Positions 32,471 to 42,356 of a stretch of 64,000 bases of DNA are shown one piece after another. The notes under the pieces were generated by a model that saw only the letters and a list, made by a program, of their open reading frames with translations, was not told where the DNA came from and made no database searches. Made by a program: the position numbers and the translations under genes. Positions within the stretch are counted from its first letter, which is position 1. The number at the start of each line of letters is the position of its first letter. The DNA is from Rubeoparvulum massiliense (lineage in GTDB: Bacteria > Bacillota > Bacilli > Rubeoparvulales > Rubeoparvulaceae): NCBI RefSeq assembly GCF_001049895.1, contig NZ_CVPE01000006.1:62001-126000 (forward strand), in the 5' to 3' direction.

Positions 32471-33307
32471 CTAATTCACATTCCAATAGAGCCAAGCCAC
32501 CTTGGTATGAACCTCCTGGCGGATAAGATGGTCAGCTTGTTCGGTGGCCATTTCTTGTAATGTACTTGCGATGATTTGATCCAATTGGGGATCATCCACC
32601 GGATTGATCCGTAAGAAGAGCCGAAAATGTTCGATGGCCTCTTCAAGGGTAAATTTATTCTCCCAGCTAGAGTCGACATAGAAGATGGTTGGAAAATATC
32701 CTTTTAGCCAGAGGATATTGAAAACAGCGTAGATTCGTTGCATGTGGAAGTTCTGATCCTTGTTCATCTGAAGGAGTGCACGAAGACGTTCAGCAATGGG
32801 CTCATGCTTGGAAACAGAGCTACTAAGAAAGCATCCACCACGACTACAACGAATCATCTTATCCAATGCCGCTTCGTTGCGGATGGCGGGGGTCATGGAC
32901 GCGAAGGTGAGGTCGAAGGCACCAGTCCAGCCAGCTTTCTCTACATCGAGTTCTTCCCATATATCACAATCAAATTGGGTTCGCTCCTTTACCCCATACT
33001 TATCAGCATTCTCCTTTGCATACTGTATCATGGCTGATGAGATATCGATGCCTACCACTTCGTGACCTGCTTGGGCGAAGGGGATGGCATACTTCCCAGA
33101 GCCACAGCCAATATCAAGAATTCTACCTGGCGATTGGAGTGCATTATTCCCCTTGAGCCATGCCATTAGCTTGGCCACACGTTCAAGATGCTCCTCATCT
33201 TCCATCTGCTGATTGAATTGGGCTGCACGATAATTCCAGAACTCCTCCTGCTCCTTGTATCGTGCCTCCTCACCCCAAAGCTTGCTGAACTCCTCCACAT
33301 TGATCAT
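32471..33307 (-). CDS. Class I SAM-dependent methyltransferase (paralogue)
   Basis: 278 residues from the ATG at 33307, chosen because GGGAGG is well placed before it. Motif I is ILDIGCGSGKYA, then VVGIDISSAMI. It shares FWNYRAAQFNQ near the N-terminus, the SMTPAIRNEAALDKM loop and the ending KVAWLYWNVN with the downstream gene (ending KLAWMYWNVK), so the two arose by tandem duplication. The 114-base gap between them has no terminator, consistent with one operon. Substrate unknown. Confidence 0.8.
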   Translation of the reverse strand: MINVEEFSKLWGEEARYKEQEEFWNYRAAQFNQQMEDEEHLERVAKLMAWLKGNNALQSPGRILDIGCGSGKYAIPFAQAGHEVVGIDISSAMIQYAKENADKYGVKERTQFDCDIWEELDVEKAGWTGAFDLTFASMTPAIRNEAALDKMIRCSRGGCFLSSSVSKHEPIAERLRALLQMNKDQNFHMQRIYAVFNILWLKGYFPTIFYVDSSWENKFTLEEAIEHFRLFLRINPVDDPQLDQIIASTLQEMATEQADHLIRQEVHTKVAWLYWNVN

Positions 33308-33478
33308 GATGCTACCTCCCTTAGTCAAGTCAGGCTATGTATGGAACCGTGGATTTTCGGATGAATTTTACATGTCTAATAGCATCATACCATAGTGTGA
33401 TAAGTTGAACGCGGCATCGCATAAAAACACCATCATGATCCAAATACTAGATGGTGATGTAATCATTAGGAAAGGGTG

Positions 33479-34042
33479 ATGACTGTGTTTAATCGTAAAA
33501 CGATGGGGTGGGTCATGGTACTTGCCTTGGCTGTGACCATTCTGCTCACAGGCTTTGGTGGTAAAGACGAGACAGAGGTACTTCAGGTGGTTTTAGTGAA
33601 TCCAGAAGGAAAAGCAGTGGGGGAAGCCACCTTGCGGGAGACCAATTCAGGTGTTCTCATCCATGTCCGTGCTCAGGAGCTTCAGCCTGGCAAGCATGCG
33701 CTGCATATTCATGAGTTTGGACTCTGTGAAGGACCTGAATTCACCTCAGCAGGTGGACATTTCAATCCATATAACAAAGAGCATGGTTTCGAGAATCCTA
33801 AAGGGCCTCATGCAGGTGATTTACCCAATGTGTATGTGACACCGCAGGGAACATTAGAAGTGGAAGTGCTCGCCCATCAGGTGACGCTTAAGAAGGGGAA
33901 GAAAAACTCCCTCGTACGGAAGGATGGGGCCACACTCATGCTCCATGCCATGGAAGATGATTACCGTACCAATCCAGCTGGCAATGCAGGTGCACGTGTA
34001 GTCTGTGGTGTGATTAGTCCCAAGGAAATGGAGAAAAAGTAA
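33479..34042 (+). CDS. sodC: Cu/Zn-type superoxide dismutase, exported
   Basis: 187 residues from the ATG at 33479. All metal ligands are recognisable: HIHEFG (two Cu His), GGHFNP (bridging His), KEHGF and GPHAGD (Zn His, His, Asp), MLHAMEDD (fourth Cu His). The disulfide Cys pair (GLCEG, VVCG) and the active-site Arg (AGARVVCG) are conserved. It removes superoxide outside the membrane. The signal sequence ends LLTGFGG, where lipoprotein SodCs of Bacillus have LTGCG: one base change (TGT to TTT) would lose the lipid-anchor Cys, so the protein may stay as an N-terminally anchored or secreted form. Confidence 0.88.
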   Translation: MTVFNRKTMGWVMVLALAVTILLTGFGGKDETEVLQVVLVNPEGKAVGEATLRETNSGVLIHVRAQELQPGKHALHIHEFGLCEGPEFTSAGGHFNPYNKEHGFENPKGPHAGDLPNVYVTPQGTLEVEVLAHQVTLKKGKKNSLVRKDGATLMLHAMEDDYRTNPAGNAGARVVCGVISPKEMEKK

Positions 34043-34170
34043 CGTATACAAAAAGTAATGCAGGCTTTGTTCAGATAAAGGTTCATTAAATTGACACATC
34101 TCCCGCTAGATGGAATGGGAATATAAAGAATAGGAGGAATCCTAGTACAATTAAACGAGGAGGATGGATC

Positions 34171-34638
34171 ATGCGTTACTTACGAAAACCAAACCGTAGC
34201 GATGACAATTGGGCCGTACAGTTACAGCGGGAGATGAATAATCTGATTGAACGCTTTTTTCAGGAGCCATTTGGTCGATCTAATTCTCTCCTAGAACCTA
34301 CTCTTACTTTTACACCTGCATTAAATGTCCGAGAGTCAGAGACCAACTATATTGTTGAGGCAGAGGTACCTGGCATGGATGTGAAGGATTTGGAAGTGGA
34401 GATCAATGATCGCGTTCTTACCATCCGTGGAGAGAAACGGGATGAACGTACTTCAGAGGAAGGGGAAACCTTTCTAACTGAGCGGCAGTATGGATCATTT
34501 AAACGTTCATTTACCTTACCAGAGAATGCATTGGTGGATGAAGTAAAGGCTTATACCAAGAATGGGGTGCTCTTTATTGAGATCCCCAAGGAGAAGCCAA
34601 CGGATGTACGAAAGATCGATATTGATAATCGTGAATAA
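34171..34638 (+). CDS. Hsp20/alpha-crystallin small heat shock protein
   Basis: 155 residues. N-terminal arm (1-45), alpha-crystallin domain (about 50-140) with FTPALNVRESETNYIVEAEVPGMDVKDLEVEINDRV-type strands, YGSFKRSFTLPENALVDEVKAYTKNGVLFIEIPK and a short C-terminal tail. It is an ATP-independent holdase for unfolding proteins. A strong GAGGAGG site precedes the ATG. No CIRCE or CtsR site is seen in the short upstream gap (34043-34170). A terminator follows. Confidence 0.92.
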   Translation: MRYLRKPNRSDDNWAVQLQREMNNLIERFFQEPFGRSNSLLEPTLTFTPALNVRESETNYIVEAEVPGMDVKDLEVEINDRVLTIRGEKRDERTSEEGETFLTERQYGSFKRSFTLPENALVDEVKAYTKNGVLFIEIPKEKPTDVRKIDIDNRE

Positions 34639-34654
34639 GCTAGGTGATTGTATG

Positions 34655-34683
34655 GGCTCCATGATATGGAGCCTTATTTTTTT
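34655..34683 (+). terminator. Terminator after hsp20
   Basis: GGCTCCAT (34655-34662) pairs with ATGGAGCC (34666-34673), followed by TTATTTTTTT. The rest of the gap to 35043 holds the promoter described next and is otherwise AT-rich without features. Confidence 0.9.
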
Positions 34684-34906
34684 CCGCTTTTTCAAAGCTA
34701 GATGACTAGAATAATGAAAAAGAAGCAGCCAGTTGAAAAAATGAACCGAAAGTCTTATGCAACTACTGGAAAGCCTGCTTTATATAACATAATTGTGTAA
34801 AGAAATGATTATAAAAATGTTAATTTTTCGTAAACGGTGGGAATAACTCCTTTCCTTGGGCTGCATAAAGCATGATTTATATTATAAAAAGAGCAAAACA
34901 AGTAGT

Positions 34907-34936
34907 TTGACAAGGTGTATATAGTACTTTGATAAT
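34907..34936 (+). promoter_or_regulatory. Sigma-A promoter of the globin chemoreceptor gene
   Basis: TTGACA (34907-34912), 18-base spacer, GATAAT (34931-34936), giving a leader of about 100 bases before the ATG at 35044. Confidence 0.6.
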
Positions 34937-35043
34937 TAAAATATTAGAATATTAAAATTTTCATTGGCTTTTTGAGATCAATATGGGAAATGGAAGAGTA
35001 GAAAGTTGACTTCAAGAAATGCAGCTAAGGAGGAGTTAATAAG

Positions 35044-36780
35044 ATGTTTGCAAGAAAACCGGTAGAAGAACATGTGAATATTAAAGCCTGGCAGGAAGTG
35101 ATTTCACCGCAACTGAAGGAGAAATTAGATTTTCTTTTCTTTACAGCAGAGGATCTTCAGAGAATCCATCAACTAAGGGAGTTACTGGAAGAATCGGCTC
35201 AGCCCATTACAGAGAAGCATGTGAAAGCCCTTCTACAGCAACCCCATACGCAGAAGATCATTCCTACGCCACAGCTTCAAGAACGAATCCGTCATACCTT
35301 CGCCGAGTATATTCGTACCTTAGGAAGTGTAGAGTTGAATGAGCAGTATGTAATATCGCGCATCAAGATCGGTCAGGTTCATCATCGGATTCAACTGGCA
35401 CCAGACTGGTTTATTGCCTCTTACTCTCATCTAATGAATGAACTGCTCCCTGCTGTGCAGAAGCGATTTGGAAAGCGTGGCTTTGCGCTGATTAATTCTT
35501 TACAGAAGCTCCTCCTCCTCGATGCGCAGATCGTCTTAGAATCCTATGAAGAAGCCCATGAATATCGTTTCGTCGATGTAAACAGCCAGATTATCGAAGA
35601 AGTGGTCCAATTAAATCAGTTTGCCAATGTGGTGGAGACCATGGGTGAAACCATGCAGGACGCCACCAATGTAAGTGCAGCTTCACAACAGCTTACAGCG
35701 GCTGTTAATGATGTGGCCACGGAGATGATCCGAATCGCCCAAGAGGTGGATGAAATCGGAAGTAATACTCGTAACAACCAAGAGCAATTACACCAGACCC
35801 TCCAAGGCTTTAATGAGATGACTATGCTTTTTAATGCAACCAAAGGGGATATTCAAGAATTACGTCAGGAGATTGAAGGAATTGAAGGGATCGTTCAATT
35901 GATCAAAGGATTGGCAGACTCGACCAACCTCCTAGCTCTCAATGCTTCCATTGAGGCTGCTCGTGCTGGTGAGGAGGGGAAAGGATTTGCTGTTGTAGCT
36001 CAAGAGGTAAGGAAGCTGGCAGAGCAGACGAAGGCATCCATTGAGCAAATTACAACGGTGATCGAACAGGTGCAAGGAGAAGCGAAAAAGGTGAGTGACC
36101 GTACAGAGGGTTTAGTGCTTCACCTTCATCAACAGATCGATGAAGCGAAGCAAGCGGTCACTTACTTCGATGAGGTGGTGGATCAGGTGAACAAGATTCA
36201 TACACGGATCGATGGCTTTACAAGCGTTGTGGATGAATCCTCAGAAGCGACTCGTGATATTGCTGAGCGGATGTACCATGTGGTGCAAGCGACTGAGAAT
36301 AATCAGGGTCTGGTAGGTCAAATGGGCCTTCAGCTCTATAAGATGAGCCGCAATGTAGATGAGCTACGGGATCTCTCTTCTGCCAATCTTTCTAAGCTTG
36401 CCAACCCCCAATTCTTACGGATGGTACGAACGGATCATATTCTAATAGGCTGGTGGGCCTATAATGCCTTATTAGGCTATCACTCACTTGATGGCGACAC
36501 CTCATTAGATGCCCATAATTGCACGTTGCAGAAATGGATCAGCGAACAGCGTACACAACAGGATCCCATCGTTCATCATTCCCTCTTCGCTCAGCTTGAA
36601 GTGCTTGACCAAGAGCTTCACGGGAGGGTGAAAGAGATTGCCCAGCTCATCTCCTTGGCTCAACATGATGAAGCCAAGCAGGTATATGAGAAGTTAATTC
36701 AACTGACTCAGCGTATTACAGAGGTTCTAGATCAACTGCGGGAAGCAAGCTCTCAGCACAGCACTTTTCATAAGCAGTAA
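35044..36780 (+). CDS. Soluble globin-coupled methyl-accepting chemotaxis protein with C-terminal CZB domain
   Basis: 578 residues, no transmembrane segment and no HAMP. Residues 1-175 are a HemAT-like globin sensor: the [12 protein letters not shown] segment matches HemAT's VHVRIGLEPKWY, giving His113 as proximal haem ligand. A coiled-coil MCP signalling domain follows (about 190-440) with the hairpin tip region [20 protein letters not shown]. The last 120 residues look like a chemoreceptor zinc-binding (CZB) domain: DHILIGWW (His), [10 protein letters not shown] (Cys), and a later ELHGRV His, fitting the 3His/1Cys zinc site. It would sense O2 (or NO/CO) and zinc or hypochlorite in one cytoplasmic receptor. 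Confidence 0.85.
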   Translation: MFARKPVEEHVNIKAWQEVISPQLKEKLDFLFFTAEDLQRIHQLRELLEESAQPITEKHVKALLQQPHTQKIIPTPQLQERIRHTFAEYIRTLGSVELNEQYVISRIKIGQVHHRIQLAPDWFIASYSHLMNELLPAVQKRFGKRGFALINSLQKLLLLDAQIVLESYEEAHEYRFVDVNSQIIEEVVQLNQFANVVETMGETMQDATNVSAASQQLTAAVNDVATEMIRIAQEVDEIGSNTRNNQEQLHQTLQGFNEMTMLFNATKGDIQELRQEIEGIEGIVQLIKGLADSTNLLALNASIEAARAGEEGKGFAVVAQEVRKLAEQTKASIEQITTVIEQVQGEAKKVSDRTEGLVLHLHQQIDEAKQAVTYFDEVVDQVNKIHTRIDGFTSVVDESSEATRDIAERMYHVVQATENNQGLVGQMGLQLYKMSRNVDELRDLSSANLSKLANPQFLRMVRTDHILIGWWAYNALLGYHSLDGDTSLDAHNCTLQKWISEQRTQQDPIVHHSLFAQLEVLDQELHGRVKEIAQLISLAQHDEAKQVYEKLIQLTQRITEVLDQLREASSQHSTFHKQ

Positions 36781-36956
36781 GCTACTAGAAGAATGCATCA
36801 ATAATGCCCACTTTCTTTTCAAGGCAAAATAGCTTAAAATATTTGAATATGATGGCAATTCACAAATAGAAACAGGTCAAAAGACATTGGTTGGCGAAGT
36901 CCTTAACTACACTTCAAAAATAGTAAAGAGAAGAAGAGAAGAGAGGAACTCAACCC

Positions 36957-38570
36957 ATGATCGCATTTGATCCACAGAGTTACCCGTATCCGTCTCGTCG
37001 TATGCTCAGTTATGCTAAAAATGGTATGGTGGCCACTTCACAAGCCCTCGCAGCTCAAGCTGGGCTCGAAATCCTGCGAAAGGGTGGAAACGCAGTTGAT
37101 GCAGCCATTGCTACAGCAGCTTGTTTAACTGTTGTAGAGCCCACTTCCAATGGAATAGGCGGAGATAACTTTGCCATTGTCTGGTTTAATGGGAAGATTC
37201 ATGGTCTAAACAGCAGTGGACCAGCACCTCGGCAGATTTCCATCGAAGCCCTACAGGAACGGGGCTATGCAGAGATGCCTACCCATGGTGTTATTCCCAT
37301 CACTGTGCCAGGTGCTCCGGCAGGCTGGGTGGAATTATGGCGGCGGTTTGGAAGCTTACCGCTAACAGATTTACTCGCACCAGCCATCCGCTATGCGGAA
37401 GAAGGGTTTCCTTTGTCTGCAGTGGTAGGGAAGTACTGGAATATCGCCTCTCGTAAATACCAGGAGAAAGAGCCAAAGGCCTTGTTTCAGCCTTGGTTTG
37501 ACACCTTCGCTCCAGGGGGGAAAGCACCGCAGATTGGCGAGATATGGCGCTCACCTGATCATGCAGCCACATTACGTGCTATTGCGGAAACAGAGGGTGC
37601 TGCCTTCTATCAAGGGGAGCTGGCAGAGCGGATTGTTGCCTATGTTAAAGAACATGGGGGCTATCTGAGCTTAGGGGATTTAGCTGAGTATCAACCAGAG
37701 TGGGTTCAGCCCCTTTCCGTCTCCTATCGGGGGTACGACGTGTGGGAACTCCCTCCCAATGGACAAGGGATGGTTGCTTTAATGGCCTTGAATATCTTGA
37801 AGGGTCTATCCATACATGAAAAAGAGTCTGTCACCACCTATCATCAGCAGATCGAAGCGATGAAGCTGGCTTTTGCAGATGGCTTGCACTATATTACAGA
37901 GCCTGGAGCCATGCCTGTTCCGGCAGAACGACTACTCTCTGAGGAGTTTGCAGCCCAGCGTCGGCAAATGATTGGCACTACAGCCCTACAGCCTACACCT
38001 GGAGAACCTCCCAAGGGTGGTACTGTCTATCTCGCTACCGCCGATGGGGATGGGAATATGGTCTCCTTCATACAGAGTAACTATATGGGCTTTGGCTCTG
38101 GCGTGGTGATTCCAGGCACAGGCATTGCCATGCAGAACCGTGGGCATAACTTCTCCTTGGATCCCACGGCGGTTAATGCCTTGAAGCCAGGAAAACGGAC
38201 CTATCATACGATTATCCCAGGCTTTCTCAGTAAGGATGGATCCGCCCTTGGACCATTCGGAGTAATGGGTGGCTTTATGCAGCCACAAGGGCATGTGCAA
38301 GTGGTGATGAATCTCATTGATTTTCATTTAAACCCGCAAGCAGCCTTGGATGCTCCACGCTGGCAGTGGCTGGAAGGGAAGAAGGTAGCGGTAGAGCCTC
38401 ACCTATTTCGTGATATTGCCCAAGCCTTAGCACGAATGGGGCATGAGATTATTCCCACCCTCGATGGTGATTCCTTCGGCCGTGGTCAGATTATTCTCCG
38501 TGATCCTGTCACAGGTATACTCATGGGGGGGACGGAACCGCGCTGTGATAGTACCATTGCATTATGGTAG
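36957..38570 (+). CDS. Gamma-glutamyltransferase family protein, YwrD-like, non-secreted
   Basis: 537 residues. Ntn-hydrolase of the GGT family: N-terminal KNGMVATSQALAAQAGLEIL, GGNAVDAAIA, GIGGDNFAI. The self-cleavage nucleophile would be Thr356 (KGGT-VYLA), followed by FIQSNYMGFGSGVVIPGTGI, NRGHNF and GVMGGFMQPQGHVQV. Secreted Ggt has a signal peptide and D-x-GTT-H at the cleavage site; here there is no signal peptide and the site is GGTVY, as in cytoplasmic YwrD-like proteins. It may hydrolyse gamma-glutamyl amides or beta-lactam analogues. Monocistronic with a strong terminator. Confidence 0.85.
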   Translation: MIAFDPQSYPYPSRRMLSYAKNGMVATSQALAAQAGLEILRKGGNAVDAAIATAACLTVVEPTSNGIGGDNFAIVWFNGKIHGLNSSGPAPRQISIEALQERGYAEMPTHGVIPITVPGAPAGWVELWRRFGSLPLTDLLAPAIRYAEEGFPLSAVVGKYWNIASRKYQEKEPKALFQPWFDTFAPGGKAPQIGEIWRSPDHAATLRAIAETEGAAFYQGELAERIVAYVKEHGGYLSLGDLAEYQPEWVQPLSVSYRGYDVWELPPNGQGMVALMALNILKGLSIHEKESVTTYHQQIEAMKLAFADGLHYITEPGAMPVPAERLLSEEFAAQRRQMIGTTALQPTPGEPPKGGTVYLATADGDGNMVSFIQSNYMGFGSGVVIPGTGIAMQNRGHNFSLDPTAVNALKPGKRTYHTIIPGFLSKDGSALGPFGVMGGFMQPQGHVQVVMNLIDFHLNPQAALDAPRWQWLEGKKVAVEPHLFRDIAQALARMGHEIIPTLDGDSFGRGQIILRDPVTGILMGGTEPRCDSTIALW

Positions 38571-38624
38571 GAATAACCTGAACCAAGATTACTATTATGT
38601 ATAAATATGGAGCTTAGATCAAAG

Positions 38625-38664
38625 GAAGCTTGGTGAGATGGGTAATCTCACCGAGCTTCTTTTT
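38625..38664 (+). terminator. Terminator after the gamma-glutamyltransferase gene
   Basis: GAAGCTTGGTGAGAT (38625-38639) pairs with ATCTCACCGAGCTTC (38645-38659), followed by TTTTT. It ends just before the stop codon of the convergent arsC gene. Confidence 0.93.
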
Positions 38665-38665
38665 C

Positions 38666-39109
38666 CTAGTAGAGGTTCGAAGGCGTATCTCCTTCGCTTT
38701 CCTTCGCAAATTTAATGATTCGCCGAGCGATCTCATCACGTACCTGCTGAAATGCCAGCCAGCGTTCTTCCTCTGTACCCTTCACCTTGGCTGGGTCAGG
38801 TAATCCCCAATGAATACGCTTCACATGGGGAGGTGTGGTGGGGCACTTATCATTGGCATCACCACATAAGGTGATCACCACATCAGCCTGCTGAAGCAGA
38901 TCCATGTCAATGAGTTCTGAGGTTTGCTCCGAGATGTCGATGCCGATCTCCGCCATGGCACGTACAGCATTAGGATTCACACCATGAGCTTCGATGCCTG
39001 CAGAGTAGACTTGGTATCCATCTCCTAAATAGTGTTTGCCCAAGCCTTCTGCCATCTGACTGCGACAGGAGTTCCCAGTACATAAAAAGTAGAGGATTTT
39101 TTTCTTCAT
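38666..39109 (-). CDS. arsC: Arsenate reductase, thioredoxin-coupled (low-MW phosphatase fold)
   Basis: 147 residues from the ATG at 39109 with GGAGTG seven bases upstream; an in-frame TTG further upstream has no binding site. The catalytic loop is [13 protein letters not shown] (CX5R). The redox Cys pair is in [11 protein letters not shown], equivalent to Cys82 and Cys89 of the S. aureus pI258 enzyme. It reduces arsenate to arsenite through a disulfide cascade ending in thioredoxin. It lies downstream of the arsenite efflux gene in the same operon. Confidence 0.93.
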   Translation of the reverse strand: MKKKILYFLCTGNSCRSQMAEGLGKHYLGDGYQVYSAGIEAHGVNPNAVRAMAEIGIDISEQTSELIDMDLLQQADVVITLCGDANDKCPTTPPHVKRIHWGLPDPAKVKGTEEERWLAFQQVRDEIARRIIKFAKESEGDTPSNLY

Positions 39110-39152
39110 CCACGAACACTCCAATCATCCAGAATTTTCATTCTGTAATTTC

Positions 39153-40445
39153 TTAGAGGATTAATAACCAAAGATAGAGTCCCAATAATGTGATGAAAAG
39201 GGTTGGGACTGTAAGAATGATTCCCACCTTAAAGTAATAGCCCCAGGTGATGCGTACACCCTTAGAATGCAGGACGTGGAGCCATAATAGGGTGGCTAGT
39301 GAACCGATGGGCGTAATCTTCGGACCGAGATCGGAGCCGATGACATTGGCATAGATGAGGGCTTCTTTAATCACCCCAGTGGTCTCAGTATCAGCGATGG
39401 CCAAGGCATCGATCATAACCGTAGGTAGATTATTCATCACTGAGGAGAGGAAGGCTGCCATAAAGCCCATAGCGACGGTGGCTACGAATAAGCCTTGCTC
39501 CGCCGCTTGTTTTATCAATACCGCCAGGGCACTAGTTAAGCCCACATTCCGTAAGCTATAGACCACCACATACATTCCGATGGAGAAAAAGACGATAGCC
39601 CATGGTGCTCCCCGTATAATTTTTTTCGGCTCAATGCTTGGCCGCTGTCCGGCGATCCAAAGAAAGAGCAGAGCAATGGTTCCAGCGATGAAGGAGATTG
39701 GGATATGAATGGCCTCACCGCTAAGATAGCCAACTAATAAGAGAGCTAATACGAGCCAAGCTAGGCGGAACAAATAGGGGTCACGAATGGCTTCAGCAGG
39801 CTGCTTCAAGTGAGAAAGAGCCAATTGTTTCGGGATATTTTTGCGAAAAAAGAGATAGAGAACGCTCATACTAGCCAGTAGGCTAAACAGATTGGGTATG
39901 ATCATATGGACGGCATATTCACCGAAACTGATCTGAAAATAATCAGCAGAGACAATATTGACCAGATTACTCACGACAAAGGGCAAGGACGTCGTATCAG
40001 CGATGAAGCCAGACGCCATGATAAACGGTAGAATCATCTTTTCTTTCAGGTCCAATTCTCTCATCATGGCCAGCACAATGGGGGTCAAGATTAAGGCAGC
40101 GCCATCATTGGCGAAGAGGGCAGCGACCCCAGCTCCTAAGAGAATAATCAGGAGAAACATGCGGATTCCATTCCCATGAGAAAAGCGTACCATATGGAGT
40201 GCAGCCCATTCAAAGAAGCCGATTTCATCAAAGATTAATGAGATGATAATCAAGGCCACAAAGGTGATGGTGGCATTCCAGACGATCCCTGTTACATCCA
40301 GCACATCCTGAAATGAAACAACGCCAGCCATCAAGGCGAGTAAGGCGCCACCACAGGCGGACCAGCCAATGGATAAGCCCTTTGGCTGCCAGATCACAAA
40401 GATGAGCGTAATTAAAAAGATAAGAATTGCGAGAGTAATTTCCAT
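39153..40445 (-). CDS. arsB: Arsenite efflux permease ArsB
   Basis: 430 residues, about 12 transmembrane segments, ArsB/ArsAD ion transporter superfamily. Recognised by [62 protein letters not shown] and [20 protein letters not shown]. It extrudes arsenite (and antimonite) using the proton motive force. First gene of arsB-arsC; no arsR is in the operon, so regulation must be by a regulator elsewhere. Upstream is an inverted repeat over the promoter. Confidence 0.93.
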   Translation of the reverse strand: MEITLAILIFLITLIFVIWQPKGLSIGWSACGGALLALMAGVVSFQDVLDVTGIVWNATITFVALIIISLIFDEIGFFEWAALHMVRFSHGNGIRMFLLIILLGAGVAALFANDGAALILTPIVLAMMRELDLKEKMILPFIMASGFIADTTSLPFVVSNLVNIVSADYFQISFGEYAVHMIIPNLFSLLASMSVLYLFFRKNIPKQLALSHLKQPAEAIRDPYLFRLAWLVLALLLVGYLSGEAIHIPISFIAGTIALLFLWIAGQRPSIEPKKIIRGAPWAIVFFSIGMYVVVYSLRNVGLTSALAVLIKQAAEQGLFVATVAMGFMAAFLSSVMNNLPTVMIDALAIADTETTGVIKEALIYANVIGSDLGPKITPIGSLATLLWLHVLHSKGVRITWGYYFKVGIILTVPTLFITLLGLYLWLLIL

Positions 40446-40493
40446 GCTTGATTTTCCACCACCATCAAGTCATTCATTATCATAACGAACTAT

Positions 40494-40524
40494 ATTATAA
40501 ACATTGATTTACATATAAGTAAAT
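40494..40524 (-). promoter_or_regulatory. arsB promoter with ArsR-type inverted repeat
   Basis: On the minus strand, TTTACT (40518-40523) and TATAAT (40494-40499) are 18 bases apart. The repeat ATTTAC-N6-GTAAAT (40507-40524) covers the -35 and spacer, the usual position and AT-rich form for an ArsR/SmtB-family operator. Confidence 0.5.
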
Positions 40525-40568
40525 ACTAATATATTTGAGAATGCAAATTTGATTATTCGTTATCTCAC

Positions 40569-40629
40569 AAAAAAAGCCCCTTCTCCATGGAGTAGAAACA
40601 TCTTACTTTCTACTCCATGGGAGAAGGGG
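40569..40629 (-). terminator. Terminator of the peptide-binding protein gene
   Basis: CCCCTTCTCCATGGAGTAGA (40577-40596) pairs with TCTACTCCATGGGAGAAGGGG (40609-40629) with one bulge. On the minus strand it is followed by a run of T residues (complement of 40569-40575). Confidence 0.9.
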
Positions 40630-40693
40630 TACATTGTTTTATATGATGGGGTTGATCAATTCACATGAAACAAGGGTTGGCAAAGATGAAACA

Positions 40694-42289
40694 CTATTTC
40701 AAAGAAACATCTTGTAACATCAAGATACCAGATGGGTGAATCCAGAAGCCCTGAACATCCTTACTAATGACGGCAAGACGTTCATCATTCCGTAGGAAGA
40801 TCATGGGTGCTTCCTGCATTTCAATCTCTTGTGCCTCAGCATAGATGGCTAAACGTTTGGTAGGATCCGTCTCTTTACGACCGAGGTCGATCAACTCATC
40901 CACACGTTCATTCGAGAAGAAGGTATTATTACCCATCTTGCCACGAGCATCGCTATGGAAGAGAAAGAACTGGTTGTAGTCTGCGTCACCTGTCATGTTG
41001 GACCAGCCAAGGATGAACATATCATGTTCACCTTTCTCCGTTGCTTCGAGGTAAGCGCCCCATTCGAGCACCTTGATCTCAGCATTGATTCCGATCCCTT
41101 TTAATTGAGATTGAACCACTTCAGCTACACCAACACGTGCTTTATTATCATTGGTCCAGATTGTTGTCTTAAAGCCATCGGGGTAACCGGCGTCAGCAAG
41201 TAATTCCTTTGCTTTATTAATATCATAAGGATAATTCTTCACATTGGGATTATGTCCCCATACACCAGGCCCCATAGGAGCTGTAGCAGGTGTACCTACA
41301 TTGTTATAGATTCCTTGTACGATAGCATCGACGTCAACAGCGTAATTAATCGCTTGACGTACACGGACATCAGTAAATGGTTCCTTCTCCGTATTAAAGC
41401 CAAGATAATCAATTCCTAAGCCGTCGGTACGATACAAGGCCATCACATCTGAGGATTCAATCCGCTGCACATCATCGACGGGAACAGGCTCGGCAATATG
41501 AGCTTTCCCTGTTTCTACAAGGGCGATCCGTGTAGCATCCTCAGGAATAACCTGGAAAACAATCTTATCTAATTGCGGTTCATTACCCCAGTAATTTGGA
41601 TTCTTCTTAATGACAATTTCAGAGCCAGGTGTCCAAGAATCAAAGACAAAGGGGCCTGTCCCTGTAGGATGTAAGCCAAGGTCATCACCATATTGGTCAA
41701 TTGCAGTAGGACTGATAATACCAGCAGAGTAGTGGGATAGGTTGGCCAATAATGGTGCATAAGGATAGGCGGTGACAAATTGAATAGTATATTCATCGAT
41801 CACCTTCATCTCACTGATCATGTCAAAGAGTTTCTTCCGTGGAGAAGCCGTGTTGGGATCAAGGATCCGTTCAAAGCTTTTCTTCACAGCCTCGGCATTG
41901 AATGCAGCGCCATCATGGAAGGTGACACCTTCACGTAGTTTAAACTCCCAGGTTAAGTCATTGATTTGCTTCCACTCCGTGGCTAAGAGAGGAACGGTCT
42001 CCATTTTTTGATTCTGTGCCACTAAGCCTTCATAAACTTTACCATGATACACATTGGCAGAAGGAATATCCGTTCCTTTTTGGGGGTCAAGCTGTGCTGC
42101 GTCAGATAGTTCGGCAACGATTAATGTTTTTTCACCAGATGCCTCTTCCTGCGCAGGTTCCTTTGGAGCTTCTTGCCCAGCCGGTGTTGAAGTCTCCTTT
42201 GAACTGGAGCAGCCACCCAATATTCCGGTTGTTAATAGGATTAAACTGATGCCTAAAGCTGATAAAACTCGCCATCTTCGTAACTTCAT
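40694..42289 (-). CDS. Peptide/nickel-type ABC transporter substrate-binding lipoprotein
   Basis: 531 residues, SBP family 5. Signal peptide with lipobox LGGC (about residue 27), Ser/Pro/Glu linker, then LDPQKGTDIPSANVYHGKVYEGLV and GVTFHDGAAFNAEAVKKSFER, the family signature, plus GTGPFVFDSW and AINYAVDVDAI. It delivers di/oligopeptides, glutathione or similar ligands to the permease. Divergent from the permease and ATPase genes at 42517-46386, which share the intergenic region, so all five genes probably form one transporter. Confidence 0.9.
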   Translation of the reverse strand: MKLRRWRVLSALGISLILLTTGILGGCSSSKETSTPAGQEAPKEPAQEEASGEKTLIVAELSDAAQLDPQKGTDIPSANVYHGKVYEGLVAQNQKMETVPLLATEWKQINDLTWEFKLREGVTFHDGAAFNAEAVKKSFERILDPNTASPRKKLFDMISEMKVIDEYTIQFVTAYPYAPLLANLSHYSAGIISPTAIDQYGDDLGLHPTGTGPFVFDSWTPGSEIVIKKNPNYWGNEPQLDKIVFQVIPEDATRIALVETGKAHIAEPVPVDDVQRIESSDVMALYRTDGLGIDYLGFNTEKEPFTDVRVRQAINYAVDVDAIVQGIYNNVGTPATAPMGPGVWGHNPNVKNYPYDINKAKELLADAGYPDGFKTTIWTNDNKARVGVAEVVQSQLKGIGINAEIKVLEWGAYLEATEKGEHDMFILGWSNMTGDADYNQFFLFHSDARGKMGNNTFFSNERVDELIDLGRKETDPTKRLAIYAEAQEIEMQEAPMIFLRNDERLAVISKDVQGFWIHPSGILMLQDVSLK

Positions 42290-42356
42290 CGCATTTCCTC
42301 CTCATTTGCTATTTTCCCTGTGACCTACTGTTTGCTGGGTTAGTTGTTATTATAGA

